DNA of 64,000 nt from Zeimonas sp964538505 (GTDB taxonomy: Bacteria > Pseudomonadota > Gammaproteobacteria > Burkholderiales > Burkholderiaceae_E), in the NCBI GenBank assembly GCA_964538505.1, contig CAZIDY010000002.1, positions 62,001 through 126,000 of the forward strand. Direction: 5' to 3'. The notes under the pieces are model-generated. The model made no database searches and was not told the DNA's origin. It saw nothing but the letters and a program-made list of their open reading frames with translations. Below, piece after piece: positions 16,359-24,578 of the stretch. A program made the translations under genes and the position numbers. Position 1 is the first letter of the stretch, and each line of letters begins with the position of its first letter.

Positions 16359-16786
16359 CGATGCCGTTGCCGTGGGGCGGCGGGGCGCAGCCTACCGGGC
16401 TGGGGCAGCGGCAGTGCGGGGGCAGCGGCCTGCGTCGGGTGCCGCGGCCCTACGGGGGCAAGTGCCCGGCAGGCTGAGCGTGTGCGGGGCGCACCGTGTG
16501 CGGCGCTCGGCAAGCCGAGCGCTACCGAAAGCAAACTCGCGGGACCCGTCGCCGTCGGGCGCGCAGCGCCCTTCGGCAGCGGGTGCGAGTTTGCGAGGTA
16601 GGCGAGGGAAGCCCCCGCGAAGCGGGGGCCGCAGCCGTGTGCCGCACACGGTGCGCCCCGCACACGCTCAGCCTGCCGGGCACTTGCCCCCGTAGGGCCG
16701 CGGCACCCGACGCAGGCCGCTGCCCCCGCACTGCCGCTGCCCCAGCCCGGTAGGCTGCGCCCCGCCGCCCCACGGCAACGGCATCG
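16359..16786. repeat. Giant foldback element 1B: 146-bp arms, same core as 1A inverted
   Basis: Arms 16359-16504 and 16641-16786 are reverse complements over 146 bp; the 60-bp segment checked base by base is perfect. These arms share no sequence with the arms of 1A. The 136-nt core (16505-16640) is the reverse complement of the 1A core, with only a few substitutions clustered at its two ends and near the ttc stem. The element ends 14 bp before the proA stop codon, so it lies at the 3' end of proA and could act as a terminator or mRNA-stabilising structure. Confidence 0.9.
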
Positions 16787-16800
16787 CGAGAACCGGTGCA

Positions 16801-18084
16801 TCAGCCGCGTACTTCGCCGTGGCCGAACACCACGTACTTCAACGACGTGAGCCCCTCGAGCCCGACTGGCCCGCGCGCATGCAGCTTGTCGGTCGAGATG
16901 CCGATCTCCGCGCCCAGCCCGTACTCGAAGCCGTCGGCGAAGCGGGTCGACGCGTTCACCATCACCGACGACGAATCGACCTCGCGCAGGAAGCGCATCG
17001 CGCGCACGTGGTTCGTCGTGACGATCGCGTCGGTGTGTTGCGAGCCCCAGGCGGCGATGTGCTCGATCGCCTCGTCGATGCCGGCGACGACGCGGATCGA
17101 CAGGATCGGCGCCAGGTACTCGGTGCGCCAGTCTTCCTCGGTGGCGGCGCTGCACGCGATGCCGTGTGATGCGAGGATCGTGCGTGTCGGCTCGTCGCCG
17201 CGCAGTTCGACGCCCTTGTCGGCATAGATGCGCCCGAGCGCGGGCAGCAGACGATCGGCGATCGCGTGCGCGACGAGCAGCGTCTCCATCGTGTTGCACG
17301 GCGAGTAGCGTTGCGTCTTCGCGTTGTCGCAGATGCGGATCGCCTGTTCGAGATCGGCCTCGTCGTCGACGTAGACGTGGCAGATGCCGTCGAGATGCTT
17401 GATCACCGGCACGCGCGCCTCGCCGGAGATGCGCTCGATCAGCGACTTGCCGCCGCGCGGCACGATCACGTCGACCCATTGCGGTGACGTGATCAGCGCG
17501 CCGACCGCCGCGCGGTCGATCGTCTCGATCGCCTGTACGGCGTCCTCGGGCAGGCCGGCACTGCGCAGTCCCTCGCGCACCAGCGCGGCGAGTGCCTGGT
17601 TGCTGTGGAAGGCCTCGGAGCCGCCGCGCAGGATGGTGGCGTTGCCCGACTTGATGCACAGCGCCGCTGCGTCGATCGTCACGTTCGGGCGCGACTCGTA
17701 GACGATGCCGATGACGCCGAGCGGAACGCGCATCTGGCCGACCTGGATACCGGTGGGTCGGTAGCGCAGGTTCGATAGCTCGCCGACCGGATCGGGCAGC
17801 GCCGCAACCTGCACAAGGCCTTCACTCATCGCCTCGATCACTGCATCGGTGAGTGCGAGACGGTCGACGAAGGCGGAATCGTGTCCGGCGGCACGCGCAG
17901 CGGAAAGGTCGCGTTCGTTGGCCTCGACGAGTGTGCGCGACTCGCGTGCGATGGCGGCGGCGGTCGCTTCGAGCGCGCGATTCTTCGCGGCTGTTGCGGC
18001 GCGCGCCATCGTGCGGCTTGCCGCGCGCGCGCGGCGTCCGACGTCGGAGACGTAGGCGCCGATGTCGGCGGATTCAATCTGCAT
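16801..18084 (-). CDS. proA: Glutamate-5-semialdehyde dehydrogenase
   Basis: The 427-residue aldehyde dehydrogenase-fold enzyme has RVPLGVIGIVYESRPNVT, KSGNATILRGGSEA and the catalytic-Cys loop TQRYSPCNTMETLLV, and ends GPVGLEGLTSLKYV, all ProA signatures. It reduces gamma-glutamyl phosphate to the semialdehyde in proline synthesis. It overlaps the end of holA by 11 bp, placing it last in the leuS-lptE-holA-proA string. The giant hairpin 1B begins immediately after its stop. Confidence 0.97.
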   Translation of the reverse strand: MQIESADIGAYVSDVGRRARAASRTMARAATAAKNRALEATAAAIARESRTLVEANERDLSAARAAGHDSAFVDRLALTDAVIEAMSEGLVQVAALPDPVGELSNLRYRPTGIQVGQMRVPLGVIGIVYESRPNVTIDAAALCIKSGNATILRGGSEAFHSNQALAALVREGLRSAGLPEDAVQAIETIDRAAVGALITSPQWVDVIVPRGGKSLIERISGEARVPVIKHLDGICHVYVDDEADLEQAIRICDNAKTQRYSPCNTMETLLVAHAIADRLLPALGRIYADKGVELRGDEPTRTILASHGIACSAATEEDWRTEYLAPILSIRVVAGIDEAIEHIAAWGSQHTDAIVTTNHVRAMRFLREVDSSSVMVNASTRFADGFEYGLGAEIGISTDKLHARGPVGLEGLTSLKYVVFGHGEVRG

Positions 18085-19111
18085 GGCGGCTCCCTGCGAG
18101 AACGGGCGCGCCGGCGATGCGCAGCGCGAGCGATTCGAGCGCCTGCCACGCTTCGCCCGCTTCGATGCCCTTGATCATTCTATCGGCGCGCGCGGCGGCC
18201 CGCAGGGCGTTGCGCAGGGTCTCGGCGTCGAGTCGCGCAAGTGCGCGCTCGTAGCCGCGCTCGCGCGGACGCGGAACGCGTGCCTCGCGCATCGCCTGCG
18301 CGACCGCGTTTCCCGCATCGCAGCTCTCGCGAACGCGCAGCAGCGTTCGCAGCGCATCGGCGATCGCCCACAGTACGAGCGGTTCGGCGACGCCCTCGGC
18401 GTGCAGGCCGTCGAGTGTGCGCAGCGCACGCGGCACGTCGGCGACTACCATCGCGTCGACCAGGTCGAAGGCGTCGTAGCGCGCCACGTCGAGTACTGCG
18501 GCGCGCACCGCGTCGCGCGACAGCTCTCCTTCCGGGCACAGCAGCGCGAGCTTGGCGATCTCCTGGTGCGCCGCGAGCAGGTTGCCCTCGACGCGCTCGG
18601 CGATCCACTCGAGCGTCTCGCGGTCGGCGCGCTGCTTCTGTCGGCCGAGCCGCGTGGCGATCCACTGCGGCAGTTGCGCGCGCTCCACCGGCCAGACGGC
18701 GACGACGAAGCCGATGCGTTCGATCGCCGTGAACCAGTCGCTCGCCGTGGCTGCGCGATCGAGCCGCGCTCCGCTCACCAGCAGGCGCGTGCTGTCGTCG
18801 ATCCGCGCCGCGGCGCCGGCCAGCGCCTGTCCGATCTCCTTCGTCGCCTTGGCAGCGCCGAAGCGCAGCTCGATCAGCCGCCGTCCGGCGAACAACGACA
18901 GCGCGTCGGTCTCGGCGACGAGCGCGTCGACGCGAAAGCCGCGTCCGGCCTCGAAGACCTGGCGTTCGTCGAAACCCTGCGTGCGCAGCGTGTCGCGCAC
19001 CGCCTGCGCGCCTTCGAGGACGATCAGCGGCTCGTCGCCGTGGATCCAGACGATCGGCGGAACGCCGCGCGCGAGTGCGCCGGCGAGCGCGTCGGCGCGG
19101 ACCTGCGCCAT
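18074..19111 (-). CDS. holA: DNA polymerase III subunit delta
   Basis: The 345-residue protein has the clamp-loader delta layout: N-terminal PPIVWIHGDEPLIVLEGAQAVR, the central RRLIELRFG, and the C-terminal collar region with LSRDAVRAAVLDVARYDAFDLVDAM. Delta opens the sliding clamp. Its ATG overlaps the lptE stop (TGATG), the usual leuS-lptE-holA arrangement. The lack of classic Walker motifs is expected for delta. Confidence 0.94.
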   Translation of the reverse strand: MAQVRADALAGALARGVPPIVWIHGDEPLIVLEGAQAVRDTLRTQGFDERQVFEAGRGFRVDALVAETDALSLFAGRRLIELRFGAAKATKEIGQALAGAAARIDDSTRLLVSGARLDRAATASDWFTAIERIGFVVAVWPVERAQLPQWIATRLGRQKQRADRETLEWIAERVEGNLLAAHQEIAKLALLCPEGELSRDAVRAAVLDVARYDAFDLVDAMVVADVPRALRTLDGLHAEGVAEPLVLWAIADALRTLLRVRESCDAGNAVAQAMREARVPRPRERGYERALARLDAETLRNALRAAARADRMIKGIEAGEAWQALESLALRIAGAPVLAGSRHAD

Positions 19112-19737
19112 CAGGCGTTGCCGATCGCCGCCAGGCGGCGCAGCAATTGCTGGACGAGATCGGACTGCATCTCCTTGTACAGCAGCTCCTCTTCCTGCTG
19201 CTTGGCGACCTGCTCGATGTCGCTCGACGTGATGTCCCGATGCAGCAGGATCTCGGTGGGCGGCAGCAGCACCGTTCCCTCGCGCGAGACGACGCGGAAG
19301 GTGAAGCGCAGTCGCAGCTGGTATTCGCGCGGCCGACCCGTCGACGAGTAGCCGACGACTTCCTTCTCGCGCCTCTCGGAGAGCACCTCGAGACGTGCGT
19401 CGGCTTCCTTCGGGCTGTCGACGATGCGCGTGTTCTCGGCCACGCGCACGAGCCGCCGGAACTCGGCGCCGATGGCCGACGTGCTCGAGAAATTCGCGTA
19501 CAGCGTCTCGAAGGGCAGCGCGGCGGAGCGGCGCAGGTGGAAGCCGCAGCCTGCAAGTGACGCGCTGACGATCGCGGCTGCTGCCGCGATCGTCAGCGCG
19601 CGTACTGCTGAGCGCCGCTGCGCGGCGCGGTGAAGGGGGAAGGGTGAAGGGTGAAGGGGGATGGGCTGGCGCCGCTCCGCGGTGTGGTGAACGAAGAGCG
19701 GAAACAAGGTCAACGCGATGCGCGGTGCGCGTCGCAT
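19111..19737 (-). CDS. lptE: LPS-assembly lipoprotein LptE, with disturbed N-terminus
   Basis: The body from AAAAAIVSASLAGCGFHLRR onward is a standard LptE lipoprotein (lipobox LAGC, then GFHLR), plugging LptD at the outer membrane for LPS insertion. A normal LptE would start about 20 residues before the Cys. Here no ATG, GTG or TTG lies at that position. The nearest in-frame ATG is 19737, preceding 46 residues coded by GA/CT-rich repeat DNA; TTG codons within this segment or a CTG near the signal peptide are alternatives. The repeat insertion has probably displaced the original start. The C-terminus overlaps holA by 1 bp. Confidence 0.8.
   Translation of the reverse strand: MRRAPRIALTLFPLFVHHTAERRQPIPLHPSPFPLHRAAQRRSAVRALTIAAAAAIVSASLAGCGFHLRRSAALPFETLYANFSSTSAIGAEFRRLVRVAENTRIVDSPKEADARLEVLSERREKEVVGYSSTGRPREYQLRLRFTFRVVSREGTVLLPPTEILLHRDITSSDIEQVAKQQEEELLYKEMQSDLVQQLLRRLAAIGNA
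19561..19600. repeat. Perfect 18-bp palindrome inside the lptE signal-peptide codons
   Basis: Left arm 19561-19578 and right arm 19583-19600 pair perfectly (cgcgctgacgatcgcggc and its complement) around tgct. It encodes the hydrophobic core ALTIAAAAAIVSA of the LptE signal peptide. A strong mRNA hairpin here would lie close to any start near the lipobox and could throttle translation. Confidence 0.7.
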
Positions 19738-19769
19738 CGGCTTTTCCCCTTTACCCTTCACCCTTCACC
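19643..19769. repeat. GA/CT-rich inverted repeat between leuS and lptE
   Basis: Arms ggtgaagggtgaaggg (19643-19658) and its exact complement (19754-19769) enclose about 95 bp that include an imperfect gcgatgcgc/gcgcgtcgc stem. The left arm region 19635-19660 has G-runs of 5, 3, 3 and 5, a G-quadruplex motif. It is of the same compositional type as the hairpin after rpsT and the tract after ihfB. Confidence 0.6.
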
Positions 19770-19774
19770 TTTTT

Positions 19775-22450
19775 TCAAACAACCACGTTGACCAGCCGCG
19801 ACGGCACGATCACGACCTTGCGTGGCGTCTTGCCTTCGCCGTGGCGGGCGAAGGCTTCGGTCTCGAGTGCGGTGGTGCGGATCGTTTCGTCGTCGGCCGA
19901 GGCGGCGACGCGTACCGAGCCGCGCACCTTGCCGTTGATCTGCAGCACGAGCTCGATCGAGTCCTGCTCGAGCGCGTGTTCGTCGACCTGCGGCCATGGT
20001 GCGTCGAGCAGGTCGCCCTGTGCGGCGGCGAAGCCGAGCTCGGTCCACAGTGCATGGCCGATGTGCGGCACGACCGGGTAGAGCATCCGGATCAGGATCG
20101 ACAGCGCTTCGCGCATCACCTCGTCGGCGGCGGGCGAGCGCGCGAGCTTTGCGCTTTCGATCGCGTTGAGCATCTTCATCGCGGCCGATACGACGGTGTT
20201 GTACTGCTTGCGCCGGTAGTCGTAGTCGGCCTGGCGCAGGATCGTGTGCACTTCGCGGCGCAGCTTCTTCTGCGCGTCGTCGAGCGCGTCGGGGTCGACG
20301 GCCGGCGCACCGGCTTTCGTCGACAGCGCCGCGTGATGCGCGAACGCGCAGCTCCACAGCCGGCGCAGGAAGCGCTGCGCGCCCTCGACGCCGGCGCCGG
20401 ACCACTCGAGCGTCTGCTCGGGCGGCGAGGCGAACATCACGAACAGGCGCGCGGTGTCGGCGCCGTAGCGGTCGATCAGTTCCTGCGGGTCGACGCCGTT
20501 GTTCTTGCTCTTCGACATCGTGCCCATGCCGCCGTACTCGACCGGCAGGCCGTCGGTTTTCGAGTGCCATGCGACCGGCTTGCCCGAGGCGTCGTGCCCG
20601 GTCTCGATGTCGTCGGGCCAGAAATACTCGATGCCGCCGCGCTCGTTGCGTCGCCAGTAGATGTCGTTGAGCACCATTCCCTGGCACAGCAGATTGGTGA
20701 AGGGCTCGTCGAAGCGCACGAGGCCGCGGTCGGCGTCGCCGGGAAACTCGCCGCGCACGTCGCGCATCACCTTCGTCCAGAAGCGCGCGTACAGCAGGTG
20801 CAGCACTGCGTGCTCGATGCCGCCGATGTACTGGTCCATCGGCATCCAGTAGTCGTTGCGCGCGTCGACCATCGATTCGTCGTTGTCGGGCGAGCAGTAG
20901 CGCATGTAGTACCACGACGAATCGACGAAGGTGTCCATCGTGTCGGTCTCGCGGCGTGCCGGCTTGCCGCACTTCGGGCAGTCGCAGTGCAGGAAGCGTT
21001 CGTTCTTCGCCAGCGGATTGCCGCTGCCGTCGGGAACGAGGTCTTCGGGCAGCACGACCGGCAGCTGCTCGTACGGCACCGGCACGGCGCCGCAGGCGTC
21101 GCAATGCACGATCGGGATCGGCGTGCCCCAGTAGCGCTGGCGCGAGATGCCCCAGTCGCGCAGCCGGTACTGCACGCGTTTCTCGCCCAGGCTCTTCGCG
21201 GCGAGGTCGGCGGCGATCGCGTCGACCGCTGCGTCGTACCCGAGGCCGTCGTAGCGGCCCGAGTGCACGCAGCGCGCGTTCGCGGTCTGCTCGTACCAGG
21301 GCTGCCATTCGGTGTCGGAGAAGGGCTTGCTCTCGACGTCGATGACCTGCCGGATCGGCAGCTCGAAGCGGCGCGCAAACGCGAAATCGCGCTCGTCGTG
21401 CGCCGGCACGCCCATCACCGCGCCGTCGCCGTAGCTCATCAGCACGTAGTTGCCGACCCAGACCTCGATCGCTTCTCCGGTGAGCGGGTGCTGCACGAAG
21501 AGACCCGTGCGGCGTCCGTCCTTCTCGCGCGTGGCGATGTCGGCTTCGGTGGCCGAGCCGCGCCGGCATTCGTCGATGAAGGCGGCGATCGCCGGGTCTT
21601 TCGCGGCGGCGACGGCGGCGATCGGGTGCTCGGGCGCAACCGCGACGAAGGTCACGCCCATGATCGTGTCGGCGCGGGTCGTGAAGACGTGCATGCGCCC
21701 GTCGCCGACGAGCGCTCCCTGCGCGTCACGGATGTCGTGCGGAAACGCGAAGCGCACGCCGATCGAGCGGCCGATCCAGTTCTCCTGCATCAGCTTCACG
21801 CGCTCGGGCCAGCCCAGGCCTTCGAGGTCGGCGAGCAGCTCTTCGGCGTAGCGCGTGATCGCCAGGTAGTACATCGGGATCTCGCGCTTCTCGACGAGCG
21901 CGCCCGAACGCCAGCCGCGGCCGTCGATGACCTGCTCGTTGGCGAGCACGGTCTGGTCGGACGGATCCCAGTTCACCGTGCCCGTCTTCAGGTACGCGAT
22001 GCCGCGCTCGAGCATCTTCAGGAACAGCCACTGGTTCCACTTGTAGTAGTCGGGCGCGCAGGTCGCGACCTCGCGATGCCAGTCGATGGCGAGCCCCATC
22101 GACTGCATCTGCGATTTCATGTGCGCGATGTTCTCCCACGTCCACTTCGCCGGTGCGACGTTGTTCTTCATCGCGGCGTTCTCGGCGGGCAGGCCGAAGG
22201 CGTCCCAGCCCATCGGCATCAGCACGTTGTAGCCGTTCATCCGCAGATGCCGGTACATGACGTCGTTGATCGTGTAGTTGCGCACGTGCCCCATGTGCAG
22301 CTTGCCCGACGGGTACGGCAGCATCGAGCATGCGTAGAACTTGCCTTTCGGGAAGCGCGGATCGTTCTCGACGGCGCGGTAGGCGTCGATCGACTGCCAG
22401 TGAGCCTGCGCGGCTTTCTCTACCGCGGAGGCGTCGTAACGTTCGTGCAT
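19775..22450 (-). CDS. leuS: Leucyl-tRNA synthetase
   Basis: The 891-residue class I synthetase has the HIGH-type motif PYPSGKLHMGHVRNY (about residues 46-60). It also has a large editing domain with TTRADTIMGVTFVAVAPEHP, a zinc-type insertion with CDAC and CPKC pairs, and the KMSKS-type loop GTMSKSKNNGVDP. It ends in the usual LeuS C-terminal domain KVIVPSRLVNVVV-like. The start MHERYDASAVEKAAQ is standard. It is followed by lptE and holA as in other proteobacteria, but with an unusually long repeat-filled gap. Confidence 0.98.
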   Translation of the reverse strand: MHERYDASAVEKAAQAHWQSIDAYRAVENDPRFPKGKFYACSMLPYPSGKLHMGHVRNYTINDVMYRHLRMNGYNVLMPMGWDAFGLPAENAAMKNNVAPAKWTWENIAHMKSQMQSMGLAIDWHREVATCAPDYYKWNQWLFLKMLERGIAYLKTGTVNWDPSDQTVLANEQVIDGRGWRSGALVEKREIPMYYLAITRYAEELLADLEGLGWPERVKLMQENWIGRSIGVRFAFPHDIRDAQGALVGDGRMHVFTTRADTIMGVTFVAVAPEHPIAAVAAAKDPAIAAFIDECRRGSATEADIATREKDGRRTGLFVQHPLTGEAIEVWVGNYVLMSYGDGAVMGVPAHDERDFAFARRFELPIRQVIDVESKPFSDTEWQPWYEQTANARCVHSGRYDGLGYDAAVDAIAADLAAKSLGEKRVQYRLRDWGISRQRYWGTPIPIVHCDACGAVPVPYEQLPVVLPEDLVPDGSGNPLAKNERFLHCDCPKCGKPARRETDTMDTFVDSSWYYMRYCSPDNDESMVDARNDYWMPMDQYIGGIEHAVLHLLYARFWTKVMRDVRGEFPGDADRGLVRFDEPFTNLLCQGMVLNDIYWRRNERGGIEYFWPDDIETGHDASGKPVAWHSKTDGLPVEYGGMGTMSKSKNNGVDPQELIDRYGADTARLFVMFASPPEQTLEWSGAGVEGAQRFLRRLWSCAFAHHAALSTKAGAPAVDPDALDDAQKKLRREVHTILRQADYDYRRKQYNTVVSAAMKMLNAIESAKLARSPAADEVMREALSILIRMLYPVVPHIGHALWTELGFAAAQGDLLDAPWPQVDEHALEQDSIELVLQINGKVRGSVRVAASADDETIRTTALETEAFARHGEGKTPRKVVIVPSRLVNVVV

Positions 22451-22529
22451 GGCGAAGCGTGCGGGGGAAATCCGGGGAAACCTTCGAGTGTACACGGCGC
22501 CTGCGGGCGGATCGGCCGCCCGGGCCGCG

Positions 22530-22661
22530 TCAGGAATCGTCGCGGTCTTCGCGCGCGCGCCGATGCGCGTCGGTCTCGCGCCAGGTGCGTACGGCCCAGA
22601 ATCCGACGACGACGAGTGCGATCAGGTTGATCGCGATTCCTGCAATCCAGAAGCCGGTCAT
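22530..22661 (-). CDS. Small single-span membrane protein (43 aa), function unknown
   Basis: The ATG at 22661 opens a 43-residue frame, MTGFWIAGIAINLIALVVVG then FWAVRTWRETDAHRR and an acidic end. It is one clear transmembrane helix with a charged cytoplasmic tail. It lies 79 bp upstream of leuS on the same strand. Composition and topology look protein-like rather than random, but I do not recognise a family. A longer in-frame start reads through a REP palindrome and is not preferred. Confidence 0.55.
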   Translation of the reverse strand: MTGFWIAGIAINLIALVVVGFWAVRTWRETDAHRRAREDRDDS

Positions 22662-22669
22662 GGCGTGGA

Positions 22670-22761
22670 GGAAACCGGGGTCAGACCACGGTTGAAGTGC
22701 GCTGCGCAGCATAGCAGGGCAGCACCGGCGGCGGCGATACCGTGGTCTGACCCCGGTTTCC
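22670..22761. repeat. REP-type palindrome, copy 3, split by a 46-bp interior
   Basis: Perfect 23-nt arms (22670-22692 and 22739-22761) carry the same ggggtcagaccacgg word as the other two copies. Here they are separated by 46 bp that include a self-complementary tgcgctgcgcagca. It sits 8 bp past the stop of the decayed TonB receptor gene and directly upstream of the small membrane gene. Its arm-core-arm form resembles a miniature of the giant elements. Confidence 0.8.
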
Positions 22762-22769
22762 CCGGGTTT

Positions 22770-23731
22770 TCAGAAGGCGGCCTGCGCGCGCACGCCGACA
22801 TGGTAGTTGCGCTCGGGCGCCGACTCGTAGAAGCGCCCGCCCGCGGCATTGACGATCACCGAGCCGGCGTAGCGTCGGTCGAAGACGTTGTCGATGCGCA
22901 CGAAGGGTTCGATGCGCCAGCCGCCCGCGAGCAGCTCGAAGCCCGCGCGCAGGTTCGCGACTGCGTACGAATCGGCGTGCCCGGAATTCTCGTCGTCGAC
23001 GGCGACCTTGCCGCTCCACGCGGCCTCGACGCCGGCGACGAAGCCGCTCGCCGCGTGGCGCCACACGGCTTCGGCGTAGAGCGACGCTTTCGGCACGCCC
23101 GGCAGCCGCTTGCCCGACAGATCGGAACCGTCGAGCGCGCGATAGTGGCGGAACCCGGCCTGCATCCAGGTCCAGGCGAGCGAAGCCGTGAAGCCGCCGC
23201 CGGGCGCTGCATCGATTCCGAGCTCGACCCCGCGCCGCGCCGTGCGCGCGGCGTTGCGGAAGGTGGTGCGCCCGCCGACGTTCGCGTCCGGCACGATGTC
23301 GTTGCGCGTGTCGGTGCGAAACAGTGCGAGGTTCAGCTGCGTGTGTGCGGCGGGTCGCCATTTCAGGCCGAGCTCGTAGTTCGTGCTGCGGCTTGCGTCG
23401 AGCGCGAAGTTCAGTCCGGGGCTGCCGTCGGGGCGATACGCGAGCTCGCTGAAGACACCTGCAGATCCTGCGCGAAATTCTGGCGGTTCTGCACATGGAT
23501 GCCGGGGACGCTGCCGAGTGCCTCGGCCAGGTTCACGCCGGGTCGTTGCGTGCGGATCGCCTCGACACCGACGACGTCGATCGAGGCCGGCACGTCGAAG
23601 CTGCGCTGCGCACTGCGCGTGGCGGTGATGGTGACCGGATCGAGCGGCGATTGCGCGTTCGCGGATGCAGCGATCCAGGCAGGGCAGGCGAGGGCGCAGG
23701 CGACAAGGCCGGCGTCCGCGCGCCGGGTCAT
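22770..23731 (-). pseudogene. TonB-dependent receptor remnant with large internal deletion and frameshift
   Basis: The 5' part (23731 to about 23461) encodes a signal peptide ending ANA and the start of a plug domain: DPVTITATRSAQRSFDVPAS, then LAEALGSVPGIHVQNRQNFA. It runs out of frame soon after QDLQ. In another frame the sequence resumes as the late beta-barrel: VFSELAYRPDG, NYELGLKW, FVRIDNVFDRRYAGSVIVN, ending in Phe like a true barrel. About 320 codons remain of a usual 650-700; the plug end and first half of the barrel are missing. The parent was a siderophore/metal receptor of the same type as those with NRQNFAQD plugs. The gene cannot make a functional receptor. Confidence 0.85.
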
Positions 23732-24546
23732 GCAGCTTCGTCGACGACCGACGCGGGATCGAAGCTGCGCGGATGCGTGCGCCAGGCGCGTCGCACCGCT
23801 TCGCTGCCGTAGCGGCGCTCGAGCGCGCGGATCGCGAAGTGGCCGCGGCTCACCGTCTGGTAGTGATCCATGAACAGCAGGTTGATCGCCGCGCCGGCGG
23901 CGGCGCCGACGCCCGGAACGAGCATGCCGGCAGCCTTCTGCGTCAGCTGGATCTTGTATCGCGCCGCCACCATCGCGATCAGGCGCACCATCGCGGGCGC
24001 GCCTTCCTGCACGATGCCGTGCTGCGCGACATGGCGCGACGCATCGCTCACTGCGCGCGCGAGCACCGTGCGCACGGCGTAGTACCCCGACTCGGCGGCA
24101 TCGTCGTGCGGGGAATCGCCGCCGAGCGCGAACACTTCGAGCGCCGCCATCCGCGCGTCGGGCGCGCCCGGATCTTCACCTTCGGCGCGTGCGACGTCGA
24201 GGATCGAGCGCATGATCAGCACCGTCGACAGCGGGATCTCGATCGACAGGCCGGCGATGCCGAGCGCACCGCCCGCTCCGCCGCTCACCGAGCCGAGCAG
24301 CTTGTGCAGCCGCGGGCTCGCTTCGCGCCGGCCGGGCTCGAGCGTGCGCGCTGCAGCGTCCACCGAGCGCTGCAGCGCGTGATGCGTGATGATGCCGAGC
24401 CGCTTGCGGATCGGCGTCGGCAGCATCTCGACGGTGCGCTCGATCGGACCGCCGAGCAGGTCGCTCAGGCGCATCGCAAGGCCGGGTCGCTCGAGCAGCG
24501 CGCGGGCCTGCTCGAGCCTGTGCAGGTCGGCGGCGTCGAGCTTCAT
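23728..24546 (-). CDS. EcsC family protein
   Basis: The 272-residue protein starts MKLDAADLHRLEQARALLER. It contains the glycine-rich hydrophobic regions GGAGGALGIAGLSIEIPLSTVLIM and LVPGVGAAAGAAINLLFMDHY seen in EcsC-family proteins. The family takes its name from a gene in the B. subtilis ecs ABC-transporter operon; its own biochemical role is unknown. Its stop overlaps the start of the decayed TonB receptor (ATGA), so the two were probably one operon. Confidence 0.82.
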   Translation of the reverse strand: MKLDAADLHRLEQARALLERPGLAMRLSDLLGGPIERTVEMLPTPIRKRLGIITHHALQRSVDAAARTLEPGRREASPRLHKLLGSVSGGAGGALGIAGLSIEIPLSTVLIMRSILDVARAEGEDPGAPDARMAALEVFALGGDSPHDDAAESGYYAVRTVLARAVSDASRHVAQHGIVQEGAPAMVRLIAMVAARYKIQLTQKAAGMLVPGVGAAAGAAINLLFMDHYQTVSRGHFAIRALERRYGSEAVRRAWRTHPRSFDPASVVDEAA

Positions 24547-24578
24547 GACTTCGCCGGTGACTACAGTGAAGTGAAGCG

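Noticed and set aside
15794..17659. 621-aa frame through the 16-kb hairpins into antisense proA
   Set aside because: Built from repeat-encoded Arg/Ala/Pro stretches and a proA shadow; no protein family and no start context.
19718..22630. 970-aa open frame antisense to leuS
   Set aside because: High GC removes stop codons from the antisense frame; the translation is Arg/His/Val/Asp-rich with no family signature, while leuS on the other strand has every motif.
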